A stretch of 64,000 nt of DNA from Bacteroidota bacterium (GTDB taxonomy: Bacteria; Bacteroidota; Bacteroidia; Cytophagales; Cyclobacteriaceae), in contig JAEYWY010000002.1 in assembly GCA_023428695.1 (NCBI GenBank), positions 124,001 through 188,000 of the forward strand, in the 5' to 3' direction. The notes beneath the pieces were generated by a model that ran no database searches, was not told the origin of the DNA, and saw nothing but the letters and a program-made list of their open reading frames with translations. Numbering within the stretch: position 1 is the first letter of the stretch; the number at the start of each line of letters is the position of its first letter. The translations under genes were made by a program, and so were the position numbers. Below, piece by piece: positions 39,740 through 49,445 of this stretch.

Positions 39740-41488
39740 TTACTTTTTCAGTACTGTAAATTCCACCCGGCGGTTGTTCGCGCGACCCTCATCGGTATCA
39801 TTGGTATCGATTGGTTTTGATTCACCATAGCCGTGAGCGCTCAGCCTGTATTCATTGATTCCCTGACTGATCAGGTAATCGACCACAGCCTGTGAACGTC
39901 CCTGTGAAAGGTTCGCGTTATAGTCGTCACTTCCTTTACTATCTGTGTGACCGGCAATTTCAATCTCGACGGAGGGATTTTGGTTCAGGAAATCCACAAC
40001 CTTGTTTAATTCGGTGTACGACTCCGACTTCAGCGTCGTCTTGTCGAAGTCGAAGTATATGTTCTTCAGCCGCACCGTTACCCCTACTTCTATAGGCGCG
40101 AGATACAGGTCTTTGACAAAAGGGGTCATATCTTCATGCTCGGCGTATACGCTATCCGTTGCAGTGAGGTAACCTTCTGCCGAGGCCGACAGGATATACC
40201 ATCCAAGTTTCGGGATTTCCTTTTCGTAACTTCCCTTTGCCGCATTGAGACTGATCTTGTTTTTCTCACCTTTACGGGTTGCTTCAACCTTTGCAGCAAT
40301 CAACTGATCAGTTTTCTTGTCATAGATATTTCCCGTCAGCATCAAAGCTTTCGGTACCGGCTTCAACAGTACTTCGATTTGCACCGTAGTATCCGCCATT
40401 AATTCCGGAAATTTGAATTTCTGATCTTTCGGAATAAATCCTGCTGCCGTCGTATTCAGTGAGTAGTCCAACGTTTCCCTGAACTGTGTCTTGAAATTAC
40501 CGGACCGGTCAGTACCGACCGTTATCGGTTCACCCTGTGGCAATGCGATCCTGACACTCGCATTCGTTACCGGTTCCTGAGTCTTTTCATTCAAAACAAT
40601 TCCGGTAACGTTCACTTTGAATGTCTTTTCGACTAACATATAAAGATCGAGTTGACCACCTTCCATTGCTTTATTCGCGCGACTCGTAAACACGTTGCCT
40701 TCCTTGTCGATTGTAAAGTAGAAATCAAGCGCGCTGGTATTAATTGGTTTGCCAAGATTAACCGGTGTACTCCAGTTCTTCCAGGTGTCGTCAAGGCGGG
40801 TTGTCTTATAAATATCTGTTAATCCCTGACGACCGGGTGCCTGGCGCGCACTTGCAAAATAAAGTGTCTTCTGATCGGGTGCGATGAACGGACCGAGGTC
40901 GTCGGTATTCGATGAGATGCCCAGCAATTCGGGTTTGCTGTACTTTCCATCCGATTGGAGATGACTCGAATAAAGGCTGCTTATCGCGCTGTTGGGTTTT
41001 TCACTGAAGTACAGGATAATGTGTTTCATGTCGGCCGACATGCTTGCTCCATAAAAGCGCCCCTTATTCATTTCCTTGAATCCAACCACTTCGATTTCGC
41101 GAAGGGAATTGTTTGTGACAAGGGCGAATCCTTTTTCGCCTTTCGTTCGTCCACCGCGGATGAAGAGGCTTCCGTCTTCGAAAACTGTAAATACCTGATT
41201 GGACTGATGTATGTTGAACGGAGTCCGAAGATGTTCTGCGGGACTCCAAACACCGTTCTCATCTTTCCGCGACACCCAGATATCCTGAGTGTCATCCTTT
41301 CCCATGGTGTTTTCAGGATGGTTCTGAACAAAAAAATACAACGTCTTTCCATCAGGTGAAACCACTGGCGCGGCCTCATGGTGGAAAGTGTTGACAGTCT
41401 TGTCCATCTTGATCAACTCGTACCGCGGGGAAAACTCCTGGGCCACCACGCAGTACGACATGAACAGGAAAAGTATGGTCAGTCTCAT
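39740..41488 (-). CDS. Exported PD40 beta-propeller and OmpA domain protein
   Basis: This 582-residue protein has a signal peptide (MRLTILFLFMSYCVVAQ), a WD40-like PD40 propeller (PVVSPDGKTLYFFVQNH, FIAPDQKTLYFASARQ), one or two carboxypeptidase-like regulatory folds with VLNEKTQEPVTNASVRI, and a C-terminal OmpA domain with NIYFDFDKTTLKSESYTELN and GHTDSKGSDDYNANLSQGRS. The OmpA part binds peptidoglycan. Proteins of this layout are common Bacteroidota outer-membrane components, often in gliding or secretion loci (PorE/SprF-like), but no such partners are adjacent. Confidence 0.92.
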   Translation of the reverse strand: MRLTILFLFMSYCVVAQEFSPRYELIKMDKTVNTFHHEAAPVVSPDGKTLYFFVQNHPENTMGKDDTQDIWVSRKDENGVWSPAEHLRTPFNIHQSNQVFTVFEDGSLFIRGGRTKGEKGFALVTNNSLREIEVVGFKEMNKGRFYGASMSADMKHIILYFSEKPNSAISSLYSSHLQSDGKYSKPELLGISSNTDDLGPFIAPDQKTLYFASARQAPGRQGLTDIYKTTRLDDTWKNWSTPVNLGKPINTSALDFYFTIDKEGNVFTSRANKAMEGGQLDLYMLVEKTFKVNVTGIVLNEKTQEPVTNASVRIALPQGEPITVGTDRSGNFKTQFRETLDYSLNTTAAGFIPKDQKFKFPELMADTTVQIEVLLKPVPKALMLTGNIYDKKTDQLIAAKVEATRKGEKNKISLNAAKGSYEKEIPKLGWYILSASAEGYLTATDSVYAEHEDMTPFVKDLYLAPIEVGVTVRLKNIYFDFDKTTLKSESYTELNKVVDFLNQNPSVEIEIAGHTDSKGSDDYNANLSQGRSQAVVDYLISQGINEYRLSAHGYGESKPIDTNDTDEGRANNRRVEFTVLKK

Positions 41489-41599
41489 AAGGCTGTGATT
41501 AAGAGGTTAAAGATACGGCCGCCAGCCAAATTATCACAGGCAAAAAAGACGTCTCACCTTACATGGGATAGTACAAGTGCGGTGGTGTGAAATTGTTCG

Positions 41600-42454
41600 T
41601 CAAACGCCCAAATCGGCCCCGTCGGCGATGAGAAGCAACAATTCTTTCACTTCTTCAGCCTTGGCGTGTTCGCCCATTTTGTCGAATGACATGATAAGAT
41701 TCCGAAATACCCGACGAATTATGTCGAGGTTCGAACAAGGTTCGAAGAATGACGACTGGGGCGCCAGATGCAACTCGTTAATATAGTTTTCAATATCCTG
41801 GCGGGAAAAAATCAGACCCTTGTTGAAGGCGTTAATGTAGAACTGCGTATTTACTTCGTCCTTGTACGTTAGCACAAAAAGGTTTGGCAGGTTTACACCA
41901 TATACCGGCAATTTTAACTTCTGCGCAACAAGCATATAAAGAACGCATAGCGTAATCGGATTTCCCTTCTTTGTTTCAAGCACCACATTAATCATGGAAT
42001 TTCCAGGTGAATGAAAATTCTTTGTGTTTGCCCCAAACCTTAGCTTATTGAAAAAAACTCCATTGATAATCTTCACCTGATCAAACGGATATAGATCCGG
42101 CTTAAACTCAAGCCATGTCTCATAATATATCTGCTCAAGTTCCTGTTTCAGTTTTAGCAGTTCGATATCAGGATACTGGTACGTTGCAACAAGCCACATA
42201 CCGGTAATGAGGTCATGGTCATTGCTTCCATACCATTCACGAATGCGTTCCTTCAACAATTCAAACTGAAGCGTATGAATCAACTCCTCTATCCTTCTTT
42301 GCACCTGCGGATTAAAGTTGCTCTCCCATTCCTGCTCCAGAAAAGGGATGATCGTCGTTCCCAAAGACAATATTTTCTCTTCTACATGGGAGATTATTTG
42401 CGTGTCCTCATCATCCAGGAGTGAAACCAGTGCTTTTATTTCCGCTTCATTCAT
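41600..42454 (-). CDS. SirB1-like transglutaminase-fold protein
   Basis: This 284-residue protein has a helical HEAT-like N-terminus and a Transglut_core2-type domain. Typical segments are INGVFFNKLRFGANTKNFHSPGNSMINVVLETKKGNPITLCVLYM, of which only the pattern is cited, and VYGVNLPNLFVLTYKD. The family is SirB1, with a papain/transglutaminase-like fold that is probably not catalytic. It has no signal peptide. It stands alone between an OmpA gene and a carboxylase gene on the minus strand. Confidence 0.85.
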   Translation of the reverse strand: MNEAEIKALVSLLDDEDTQIISHVEEKILSLGTTIIPFLEQEWESNFNPQVQRRIEELIHTLQFELLKERIREWYGSNDHDLITGMWLVATYQYPDIELLKLKQELEQIYYETWLEFKPDLYPFDQVKIINGVFFNKLRFGANTKNFHSPGNSMINVVLETKKGNPITLCVLYMLVAQKLKLPVYGVNLPNLFVLTYKDEVNTQFYINAFNKGLIFSRQDIENYINELHLAPQSSFFEPCSNLDIIRRVFRNLIMSFDKMGEHAKAEEVKELLLLIADGADLGV

Positions 42455-42531
42455 GCTTTACAATTCTAGTGGTTGAAAGATAACTGGTTTTCGATTCTTT
42501 TTCCAGCGGCAGGCCTTGCCAACGTTTGTAT

Positions 42532-44163
42532 CTAAGTTTGAATTACTCCCACATTAAAATCCTCAATCGGTGCATGGTTTGCTGCTTCAATACCCAATGA
42601 GATAGCCTTACGGGTTTCCAGCGGATCCAGAACGCCGTCTATCCAAAGACGCGACGCAGCATAATACGGGCTGAGTTGTTCGTTGTAACGGTCTGTGATT
42701 TCCTTAAGGAGAGCGGCTTCTTCCTCTGACGTAATAGTTTTCCCCTGAGCCTTAAGCGTATTTACCCGGATCTGCAGAAGCGTCTTTGCTGCAGACGCGC
42801 CACTCATGACGGCAATCTGTGCGGTAGGCCATGCGAAGATCAGCCTCGGATCGTACGCTTTTCCGCACATTGCATAATTCCCGGCGCCATATGAATTGCC
42901 CATTATGATCGTGAACTTCGGCACCGTCGAGTTTGCCATGGCGTTTACCATCTTCGCGCCGTCTTTTATTATTCCACTATGTTCAGCTTTACTGCCCACC
43001 ATAAATCCGCTTACGTCCTGCAGGAACAACAATGGAATTCGACGCTGGTTGCAGTTCATAATAAAACGCGCAGCCTTGTCGGCTGAGTCGCTGTAAATCA
43101 CCCCGCCCATCTGCATCTCTCCTTTTTTTGTTTTCACCACTTTGCGTTGATTGGCAACAATGCCAATAGCCCAACCGTCGATACGAGCCGTACCGCACAA
43201 CAACGTTTTTCCGTACAACTCTTTATACTCGGAAAACGAATCAGCATCAACCAGACGTTGAATAATTTCCATGGTATCATAGGGTTTGACCCTATCCACC
43301 GGCATCATCCCATAGATTTCTGCGGCGTCGAATAGTGGAACTTTGGGCGTTGTGCGATTGAGTCCCGCAAGGGCAGGCTTTCCAAATTTTGAAAACAGGT
43401 CGCGGATATATTCGAGGCAGCTTTCGTCGTTGGGAAACTTGTTGTCGGTTACCCCTGAGATTTCGCAATGCGTTGTTGCTCCGCCAAGCGTTTCATTGTC
43501 GATGTCCTCACCAATAGCCGCCTTCACGAGGTAGGATCCGGCAAGAAATATCGAACCTGTCTTGTCCACGATCATCGCTTCGTCTGACATAATCGGCAGG
43601 TACGCCCCACCTGCGACGCAGCTACCCATGATTGCGGCAATTTGAATAATTCCCATGGCTGACATGCGCGCGTTATTCCGAAACTGTCTTCCGAAATGTT
43701 CCTTATCGGGAAATATTTCATCCTGCATGGGTAGAAAAACGCCGGCGCTGTCAACGAGATAGACAATCGGCAATCGGTTCTCCATGGCAATCTCCTGGGC
43801 GCGAAGATTTTTTTTTGCCGTGATAGGGAACCACGCCCCGGCTTTAACAGTCGCATCGTTTGCCACTACTACGCACAACCTCCCGTGTATATGCCCGATA
43901 CCTGTAACTACTCCGGCCGATGGACATCCGCCCTGTTCCGCGTACATACCTTCACCGGCGAACAATCCGATTTCAAGAAAATCGGAACCTTTGTCGACCA
44001 GTCTGTCAATTCGTTCGCGGGCGGTAAGTTTTCCCCTCTTGTGTTGTTCATCAATCTTTTTTTCCCCGCCGCCGAGTTTTGTCTTTTTTGCCTTGTTATG
44101 AAGGGCAAACACGAGTTGCTTGTATTGATCTTCATTTTTGTTGAATTCGAGTTCCTGTTTCAT
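42532..44163 (-). CDS. Acyl-CoA carboxylase carboxyltransferase subunit (MccB-like)
   Basis: This 543-residue biotin-dependent carboxyltransferase is closest by eye to 3-methylcrotonyl-CoA carboxylase beta. Markers are GKLTARERIDRLVD, YLVDSAGVFLPMQDEIFPDK (the methylcrotonyl-type signature), HCEISGVTDNK and AGNYAMCGKAYDPRLIFAWP. It should act with a biotin-carrying alpha subunit, not found in the window, in leucine degradation or propionyl-CoA use. The length is normal. No neighbouring mcc or liu gene is present, so its place in the pathway is uncertain. Confidence 0.87.
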   Translation of the reverse strand: MKQELEFNKNEDQYKQLVFALHNKAKKTKLGGGEKKIDEQHKRGKLTARERIDRLVDKGSDFLEIGLFAGEGMYAEQGGCPSAGVVTGIGHIHGRLCVVVANDATVKAGAWFPITAKKNLRAQEIAMENRLPIVYLVDSAGVFLPMQDEIFPDKEHFGRQFRNNARMSAMGIIQIAAIMGSCVAGGAYLPIMSDEAMIVDKTGSIFLAGSYLVKAAIGEDIDNETLGGATTHCEISGVTDNKFPNDESCLEYIRDLFSKFGKPALAGLNRTTPKVPLFDAAEIYGMMPVDRVKPYDTMEIIQRLVDADSFSEYKELYGKTLLCGTARIDGWAIGIVANQRKVVKTKKGEMQMGGVIYSDSADKAARFIMNCNQRRIPLLFLQDVSGFMVGSKAEHSGIIKDGAKMVNAMANSTVPKFTIIMGNSYGAGNYAMCGKAYDPRLIFAWPTAQIAVMSGASAAKTLLQIRVNTLKAQGKTITSEEEAALLKEITDRYNEQLSPYYAASRLWIDGVLDPLETRKAISLGIEAANHAPIEDFNVGVIQT

Positions 44164-44254
44164 AGATTCCGATCAATTAGCAATAAGAATTAAGGTTGGA
44201 TTTCGACTCCAATTTTCAAATACAAACCAGCTTAATTGCGCGGTCCGGCCTTCC

Positions 44255-45199
44255 TCAGTTCCCCTTCTTTTGATCGCGTTCGATTTTCTTGCGGCTTTTT
44301 CCGAGCGGGGCGAGAAAATGTCTGGGGTTCTCGTTAAAGTGATTCGCGAGTGAGTCGACGGAGTTAAGGAGGCGGTTCAGATTCACATACAACGAGTCTT
44401 CCGTAAGCAGCTTGCTCATTGTATTATCGCCGGCGTTGAGTCGGGTAAGGGATTCATTCAGCTTTGCGAGACTGCGTTGCGCGCGATCAACTGTTGCAGC
44501 CAACTCGAGATTCTTGAGGCTGTCTGACAGTGACCGGAAGTTTTGCAGCGTTGGCTTGAGTTCATTGAGACTGGAATTCAGATTTCCGGCCACGTCCCTG
44601 AAGTTCGTTGAAAGCTCATCAATATTCTTATTGGCATTTGCCAGTGTACGATTCAACAGCATAGGCGTTGGCTGAAGGCCTCTGAAAACAGTATCCAACC
44701 GACGGGAGTTCTGCGACAGATTATCCAGAACCAGATTGAGTTTTTGCAATGTGCTTTGAAGGTTTGACGCAACGGGTTCCGCGTTTTCAGCAAACAAGTC
44801 CATCAGACCTTTGGCAATTTCTGACTGGATCGTATCCTTTGGTTTCAACGCGTCACCACCGGGCCTGATTTTAAGTTCGATGAAACGACCACCCAGTAAC
44901 TCACCGTTGAGTACCGCGACGGATGATTTCGTTACGACGATTTCAGAATCAATATCGAGTTCAACAAGAACCCGGTTTTTTGCCTGCTCGATTCTGATAT
45001 CACTGACGCGTCCGACAGCAAATCCATTCAGATATACCTGATTGGATTCGGTCAGTTTGTCGACGTTGGTGAATATCGCATAGTATTTTTTATTTGTGGA
45101 GAAGAAATCAACTCCTTTCAGAAAATTGAATCCGAAATACAACAGGGTGATTGCAATCACCATGAATAGGCCAACCTTAAATTCCTTCGATAATTTCAT
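44255..45199 (-). CDS. MlaD/MCE family lipid-transport protein
   Basis: This 314-residue protein has an N-terminal transmembrane anchor (VGLFMVIAITLLYFGFNFLKGVDFF), an MCE domain (TNVDKLTESNQVYLNGFAVGRVSDIRI, then a LLGGRFIELKI segment) and a long helical region (LNLVLDNLSQNSRRLDTVF and others) that may form a coiled tube. The MCE domain forms hexameric rings that shuttle phospholipids between membranes. The ATG at 45199 gives the anchor directly. It lies 113 bp downstream of the amidase gene on the same strand. Confidence 0.92.
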   Translation of the reverse strand: MKLSKEFKVGLFMVIAITLLYFGFNFLKGVDFFSTNKKYYAIFTNVDKLTESNQVYLNGFAVGRVSDIRIEQAKNRVLVELDIDSEIVVTKSSVAVLNGELLGGRFIELKIRPGGDALKPKDTIQSEIAKGLMDLFAENAEPVASNLQSTLQKLNLVLDNLSQNSRRLDTVFRGLQPTPMLLNRTLANANKNIDELSTNFRDVAGNLNSSLNELKPTLQNFRSLSDSLKNLELAATVDRAQRSLAKLNESLTRLNAGDNTMSKLLTEDSLYVNLNRLLNSVDSLANHFNENPRHFLAPLGKSRKKIERDQKKGN

Positions 45200-45312
45200 G
45201 TTGCAGTTTCTTCGGCACCCATAATTGTCCGGCAATCAGGGCAACCTGTTTTGTGCAGCTGTAAATATAAAGGATAGTATTGAGAAAGTTGGCAGAGCCG
45301 GTACGCTGTTGT

Positions 45313-46095
45313 TTAGTGGAGCGATTCAACTTCGGACTTATATTCCTTAAACGCACGGTAAATACCGGATGCGATAAGGTTCTGCCCCTCGTCGGTCACA
45401 AGGAATTTTTCCTCATTTGAGTTTGACAGGAAGCCGGTTTCGATAAGAACGCTCGGCATGGTTGTTCTCCACAGCACCAAAAATCCGGCCTGCTTGACGC
45501 CACGGCTCACCCTACCCACGCGGTTCCGAAACTGATCTTCGACCTTTTGTGCAAAACTCAGACTGCTGGACTGGAAAGCACTTTGTGTCAGCGTAAACAA
45601 AATATAAGATTCCGGACTATTGGGATCGAAACCCTCATAACGCTCGTGGTAATTTTCATCGAGAAGGATTACCGAGTTCTCGCGTTTGGCCACCGCCAGG
45701 TTATTCTCATCCTTATGCAGACCCATTACATACGTCTCGGTACCAAAAGCTCTTGTGTTTGGATTCGCGTTGGCGTGGATGCAAATAAAAAGATCGGCTT
45801 TGGCCTTGTTGGCTATGTCCGCCCGTTCGTCCAGGGAAAGGTACGTGTCGTCCTTACGTGTATAGATAACCTTGACACCGGGGACGTTTTGTTCAATGTA
45901 ATTGCCAACCTTGAGTGCGATACTGAGCGCAAGGTCCTTCTCCTTCATGATTTTGCCGGAAGTCCCATGGTCTTTGCCCCCGTGACCTGCATCGATAACG
46001 ACAACATCCACCTTGAATTCGGGGGAGGGAAGTGTACTGGACGAGTTTAGCAAGGTTATTGCTAATAAAAGCGCTGTTAAACCTATTATCCTCAC
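45313..46095 (-). CDS. N-acetylmuramoyl-L-alanine amidase (AmiC-type)
   Basis: This zinc amidase cleaves peptide stems from glycan strands, mainly in cell separation. Signature elements are VVVIDAGHGGKDHGTSG, KDLALSIALKVG, IHANANPN and VLIETGFLSNSNEE, which provide the zinc His and Glu residues. I prefer a GTG start at 46095 (VRIIGLTALLLAITLLNSSS, a clear signal sequence, 260 residues), leaving a 94-bp divergent promoter gap to lptD. An ATG at 46200 would give 295 residues and overlap the divergent gene's start by 11 bp. Confidence 0.9.
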   Translation of the reverse strand: MRIIGLTALLLAITLLNSSSTLPSPEFKVDVVVIDAGHGGKDHGTSGKIMKEKDLALSIALKVGNYIEQNVPGVKVIYTRKDDTYLSLDERADIANKAKADLFICIHANANPNTRAFGTETYVMGLHKDENNLAVAKRENSVILLDENYHERYEGFDPNSPESYILFTLTQSAFQSSSLSFAQKVEDQFRNRVGRVSRGVKQAGFLVLWRTTMPSVLIETGFLSNSNEEKFLVTDEGQNLIASGIYRAFKEYKSEVESLH

Positions 46096-46124
46096 GGTCC
46101 TTTCAATGTTCTGTGTAATTGCAA

Positions 46125-46132
46125 TACCTTTG
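46125..46132 (+). promoter_or_regulatory. Candidate -7 box for the LptD-like gene
   Basis: TACCTTTG fits TAnnTTTG exactly and lies 58 bp before the GTG at 46190. No clean TTTG -33 element is seen at the usual distance. Confidence 0.35.
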
Positions 46133-46189
46133 TGCAAATTTGTGAAATTTTTGCAAAAAGCTAAAGTAGAGGACTTTACACTTTCGAGG

Positions 46190-48886
46190 GTGCGTTTCAT
46201 TTTTTCTTTAATTCTCTTTCTAACGACGATCAGCTTCATTGCCTCGGGTCAGGTGCAAAGACCAAATCGCCGCGCAAGGACGGATACCGTCCCTCCTCCG
46301 GCAATCCGCCAGGACTCCAGTGCTGCAAACAACCCCATCGGTACACCTGCAAACAAAAGTGATACCATAAAGACACCTCCTCCAAAAGGAGATGTCGAAA
46401 CCACCATCGATTACTCTGCGCGCGATTCAATAAGGGCGAGTGTCGACGGAAAGATAGTCTGGCTTTATGGTAACGCAAAAATTGTATACGGTAGTATTGA
46501 ACTCGAGGCTGACGAAATCATCATCGACTATGGCGAAAATACGCTAACAGCGCACGGCAGTAGGGATTCGCTGGGTCAACGGGTGGGTTACCCCATTTTC
46601 AAGAACGGCCCGGAACTCTACGAAACCAAGGACATTGTCTATAACTTCAAGACACGACGGGCCCGTATCACCGAGGTCGTAACCCAACAGGGTGAAGGAT
46701 ATCTCCATGCCGACGTTGCATTCAAGAATGAGAAAGACGAAATCCTGAGTGTCCGTAACAGTTATACTACCTGCAGCCTTGAGCATCCGCATTTCCGGAT
46801 CCGATCCACGAAAACGAAAGCAATTCCCGATGACAAGATCGTATCCGGGCCATTCTACATGGAGTTTAACGACATCCCTCTTCCGGCGGCGTTCCTTTTC
46901 GGAATGTTCCCGGCAAAGCAAACAGCGACGTCGGGAATATTGTTTCCAAGCTTCAATGAAGAGCGAAGACGCGGATTTAATCTGCGTGGATTAGGTTACT
47001 ACTTCGACATCAATGAATATGTGAAGCTCGCCATTACCGGAGACATCTATACAAAAGGAGGTCACGCGTTGTACGCCAACAGCAATTACATGAAACGCTA
47101 CAAGTACAACGGCGCCGTCAACTTTGCATATTCGCACAACCCCGATGGTGACGACCGCATTGAGACAAACAACTTCTCCAACGACTTCCGGCTGGGGTGG
47201 AACCATTCGCCGCAATCGAAAGGGTCGGGACGTTTTGCTGCATCTGTCAGCGCTGCCACATCCACCTATACCCGGAACAATAGCCTTATCACGGGAGCGC
47301 CCGGCGAATTCTACACATCGCAACTAAACCAGATCACGGCCAAACTCAACTCAAACATTTCGTACAACAAACGATTCACCGGTACGCCGTTTTCACTTGG
47401 TCTCAACGTAAGTCACAACCAGGACCTGCAAACCAGGCTCGTCGATCTTCAACTCCCGACCATGAGTGTAAACATGACGAACATTTACCCTTTCCAAAAG
47501 AACACCGGCAAGACGGGACCGCTTGAAAATTTTTCAATCTCCTACACGATGAACGCAGCGAACCGGATTTCAAACAATATCGGCCGTGTACCCGCGAATG
47601 CCGCACGTGACAGCATTGCTGCATTTACGCTTTCAAACTTCGGAATGTTTTGGAAAAACGGGCGGAAAGGTATGCGTCATGTAATACCCGTAAGTACATC
47701 GATGAAAGCCCTGCGTTACTTTACGTTAAGTCCGTTGGTAAACTATGAAGAGAAATGGTATGGTGAATCGTATGACTGGCACTACGACCCGGTGCGCGAG
47801 GCAGTTGTGCGCAAGGATACGGTCGACGGATTTACGCGCGTTGCCAACTACAGTTTTTCCGTCGGAATGAACACGAGAATTTATGGTATGTACACCGTAA
47901 AGAATCCAAACCGGAAAGTCAAAGCGATACGTCACATCATGAACCCCGCGATCTCATTCGCGTATTCACCCGACTTCAAGCACAACCGGAATTATTTTGA
48001 TACGGTGACAAACCTTAAGACGGGCATTCTTGAGTATAGATCCAAACACGAAGGGCTTCTATACGGAGGTTCAACAACAAGCGAAAGCGGAAGTATAAAT
48101 TTCTCTCTGGGCAATAACCTTGAAATGAAAGTAAAAGGCCCCGAGGACTCAGTCGCGAGGAAAGTGATGCTCTTAAATAACCTTTCCTTCAATGCGCGCT
48201 ACGATCTGCTCGCGGAACAATTTAATCTTTCAAACATCAGTATCGCTGCAAACACGAACATTCTCGACAACATGATCAACCTGAACTTCAGTGCTACGCT
48301 TGACCCGTATTTGATTCAAAAAATCACCGATCCGGAAAGGCCAACGGTCACGCGTGAGGAAAGAGTTGACCGTCTGGCTCTACGCAGTGGGCGCCTGGGC
48401 CGGATAACGAACGCAACGCTGAACATAAGTACTAACCTGAATCCAAAGGCGCGAAACAAACAGAAGACCAGTCAGGAGAAGATCGCAAAATCCGACCTGC
48501 CGGAACATGAAAAAGAATATCTTCTTGCAAACCCTGATGCGTATGTTGACTTCGAAATACCGTGGAGCATGAACCTTGGTTTCAACATGACATACACGCA
48601 TGGTCTGAACTCCGAGCCGCGTATCATCCAGCACCTTCAGGCTTCCGGTGACCTTTCGATTTCGTCGCAGTGGAAGATCACATACTCTACAGGTTTTGAT
48701 TTTGAACAAAAGGAGTTCACACCAACAAGCCTTGGGATTACACGCGACCTTCACTGCTGGACCATGCGACTGAACTGGGTTCCGTTTGGGCGTTTCCAAC
48801 AGTACAATTTTACGATCGCGGTTAAGGCATCTATCCTCCAGGATCTGAAAATGGAGCGGCGCAAGCCCTTCTTCGATAACCTGTAA
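46190..48886 (+). CDS. lptD: Putative LPS assembly protein LptD (Bacteroidota type)
   Basis: This 898-residue outer-membrane protein starts at a GTG encoding the signal peptide VRFIFSLILFLTTISFIASG; an upstream ATG frame would overlap the divergent amidase gene. The N-terminal OstA/LptA-like domain contains IVWLYGNAKIVYGSIELEAD and LYETKDIVYNFKTRRARITE, and the barrel part contains many alternating aromatic strands. A single TCSLEHPHFRIRS segment is typical of Bacteroidota LptD. It inserts lipopolysaccharide into the outer leaflet. The window holds other LPS genes (LptF/G-like at 55220). Confidence 0.9.
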   Translation: MRFIFSLILFLTTISFIASGQVQRPNRRARTDTVPPPAIRQDSSAANNPIGTPANKSDTIKTPPPKGDVETTIDYSARDSIRASVDGKIVWLYGNAKIVYGSIELEADEIIIDYGENTLTAHGSRDSLGQRVGYPIFKNGPELYETKDIVYNFKTRRARITEVVTQQGEGYLHADVAFKNEKDEILSVRNSYTTCSLEHPHFRIRSTKTKAIPDDKIVSGPFYMEFNDIPLPAAFLFGMFPAKQTATSGILFPSFNEERRRGFNLRGLGYYFDINEYVKLAITGDIYTKGGHALYANSNYMKRYKYNGAVNFAYSHNPDGDDRIETNNFSNDFRLGWNHSPQSKGSGRFAASVSAATSTYTRNNSLITGAPGEFYTSQLNQITAKLNSNISYNKRFTGTPFSLGLNVSHNQDLQTRLVDLQLPTMSVNMTNIYPFQKNTGKTGPLENFSISYTMNAANRISNNIGRVPANAARDSIAAFTLSNFGMFWKNGRKGMRHVIPVSTSMKALRYFTLSPLVNYEEKWYGESYDWHYDPVREAVVRKDTVDGFTRVANYSFSVGMNTRIYGMYTVKNPNRKVKAIRHIMNPAISFAYSPDFKHNRNYFDTVTNLKTGILEYRSKHEGLLYGGSTTSESGSINFSLGNNLEMKVKGPEDSVARKVMLLNNLSFNARYDLLAEQFNLSNISIAANTNILDNMINLNFSATLDPYLIQKITDPERPTVTREERVDRLALRSGRLGRITNATLNISTNLNPKARNKQKTSQEKIAKSDLPEHEKEYLLANPDAYVDFEIPWSMNLGFNMTYTHGLNSEPRIIQHLQASGDLSISSQWKITYSTGFDFEQKEFTPTSLGITRDLHCWTMRLNWVPFGRFQQYNFTIAVKASILQDLKMERRKPFFDNL

Positions 48887-48988
48887 AGATCAACGGTCGC
48901 ATCTGTCGCCGGCTTTGCGTATTCGTCTATCAATGTCGCCGTCCGAGGCTGTTTTCTGACTATCTTAGATATTCCAAATTCCTGTAAT

Positions 48989-49387
48989 ATGAAGAATATT
49001 AAAGGTTTACGTGCACTGATCGTCGAGGATGACCGCATGGTACAAACAATCATCAAAGCCAATCTGGCTTCCATCGGAATCTCATCTCACGCCGCCGGAA
49101 ATGGCATCGAGGCAATTGAGGCGATCAAGACTGACAAGTTTGACTTTGTATTGATGGACATACGTATGCCCGATCAGGACGGGCTGGATGCAACGCGATG
49201 GATACGCGATATTGAATTTACAAATGCACTCCGATATGTTCCGATATTCGCGCTTACAAGCTACAGCTCCGACGAGCACACACAGGAGATTCGCGACGCC
49301 GGTATGGATGAACATCTCGTAAAACCATTTCGACTCGACTCTTTCGTCAAGATTCTCGATAAATACTTCCCGGGCGCGGTGGCGTGA
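48989..49387 (+). CDS. Single-domain response regulator
   Basis: This 132-residue protein is a receiver domain alone. It has the acidic pair EDD (18-20), the phospho-acceptor Asp in FVLMDIRMPDQDG, the switch Thr/Ser in FALTSYSS and the conserved Lys in HLVKPFRL. It has no output domain, so it probably works through protein partners such as a hybrid kinase or an anti-sigma factor encoded elsewhere. No kinase gene is adjacent. Confidence 0.95.
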   Translation: MKNIKGLRALIVEDDRMVQTIIKANLASIGISSHAAGNGIEAIEAIKTDKFDFVLMDIRMPDQDGLDATRWIRDIEFTNALRYVPIFALTSYSSDEHTQEIRDAGMDEHLVKPFRLDSFVKILDKYFPGAVA

Positions 49388-49445
49388 TTTTTTGCAGGTT
49401 CGCTAAACTTTCAGAACTTTCGGACTTGTTTACAAAAACCGGGTT

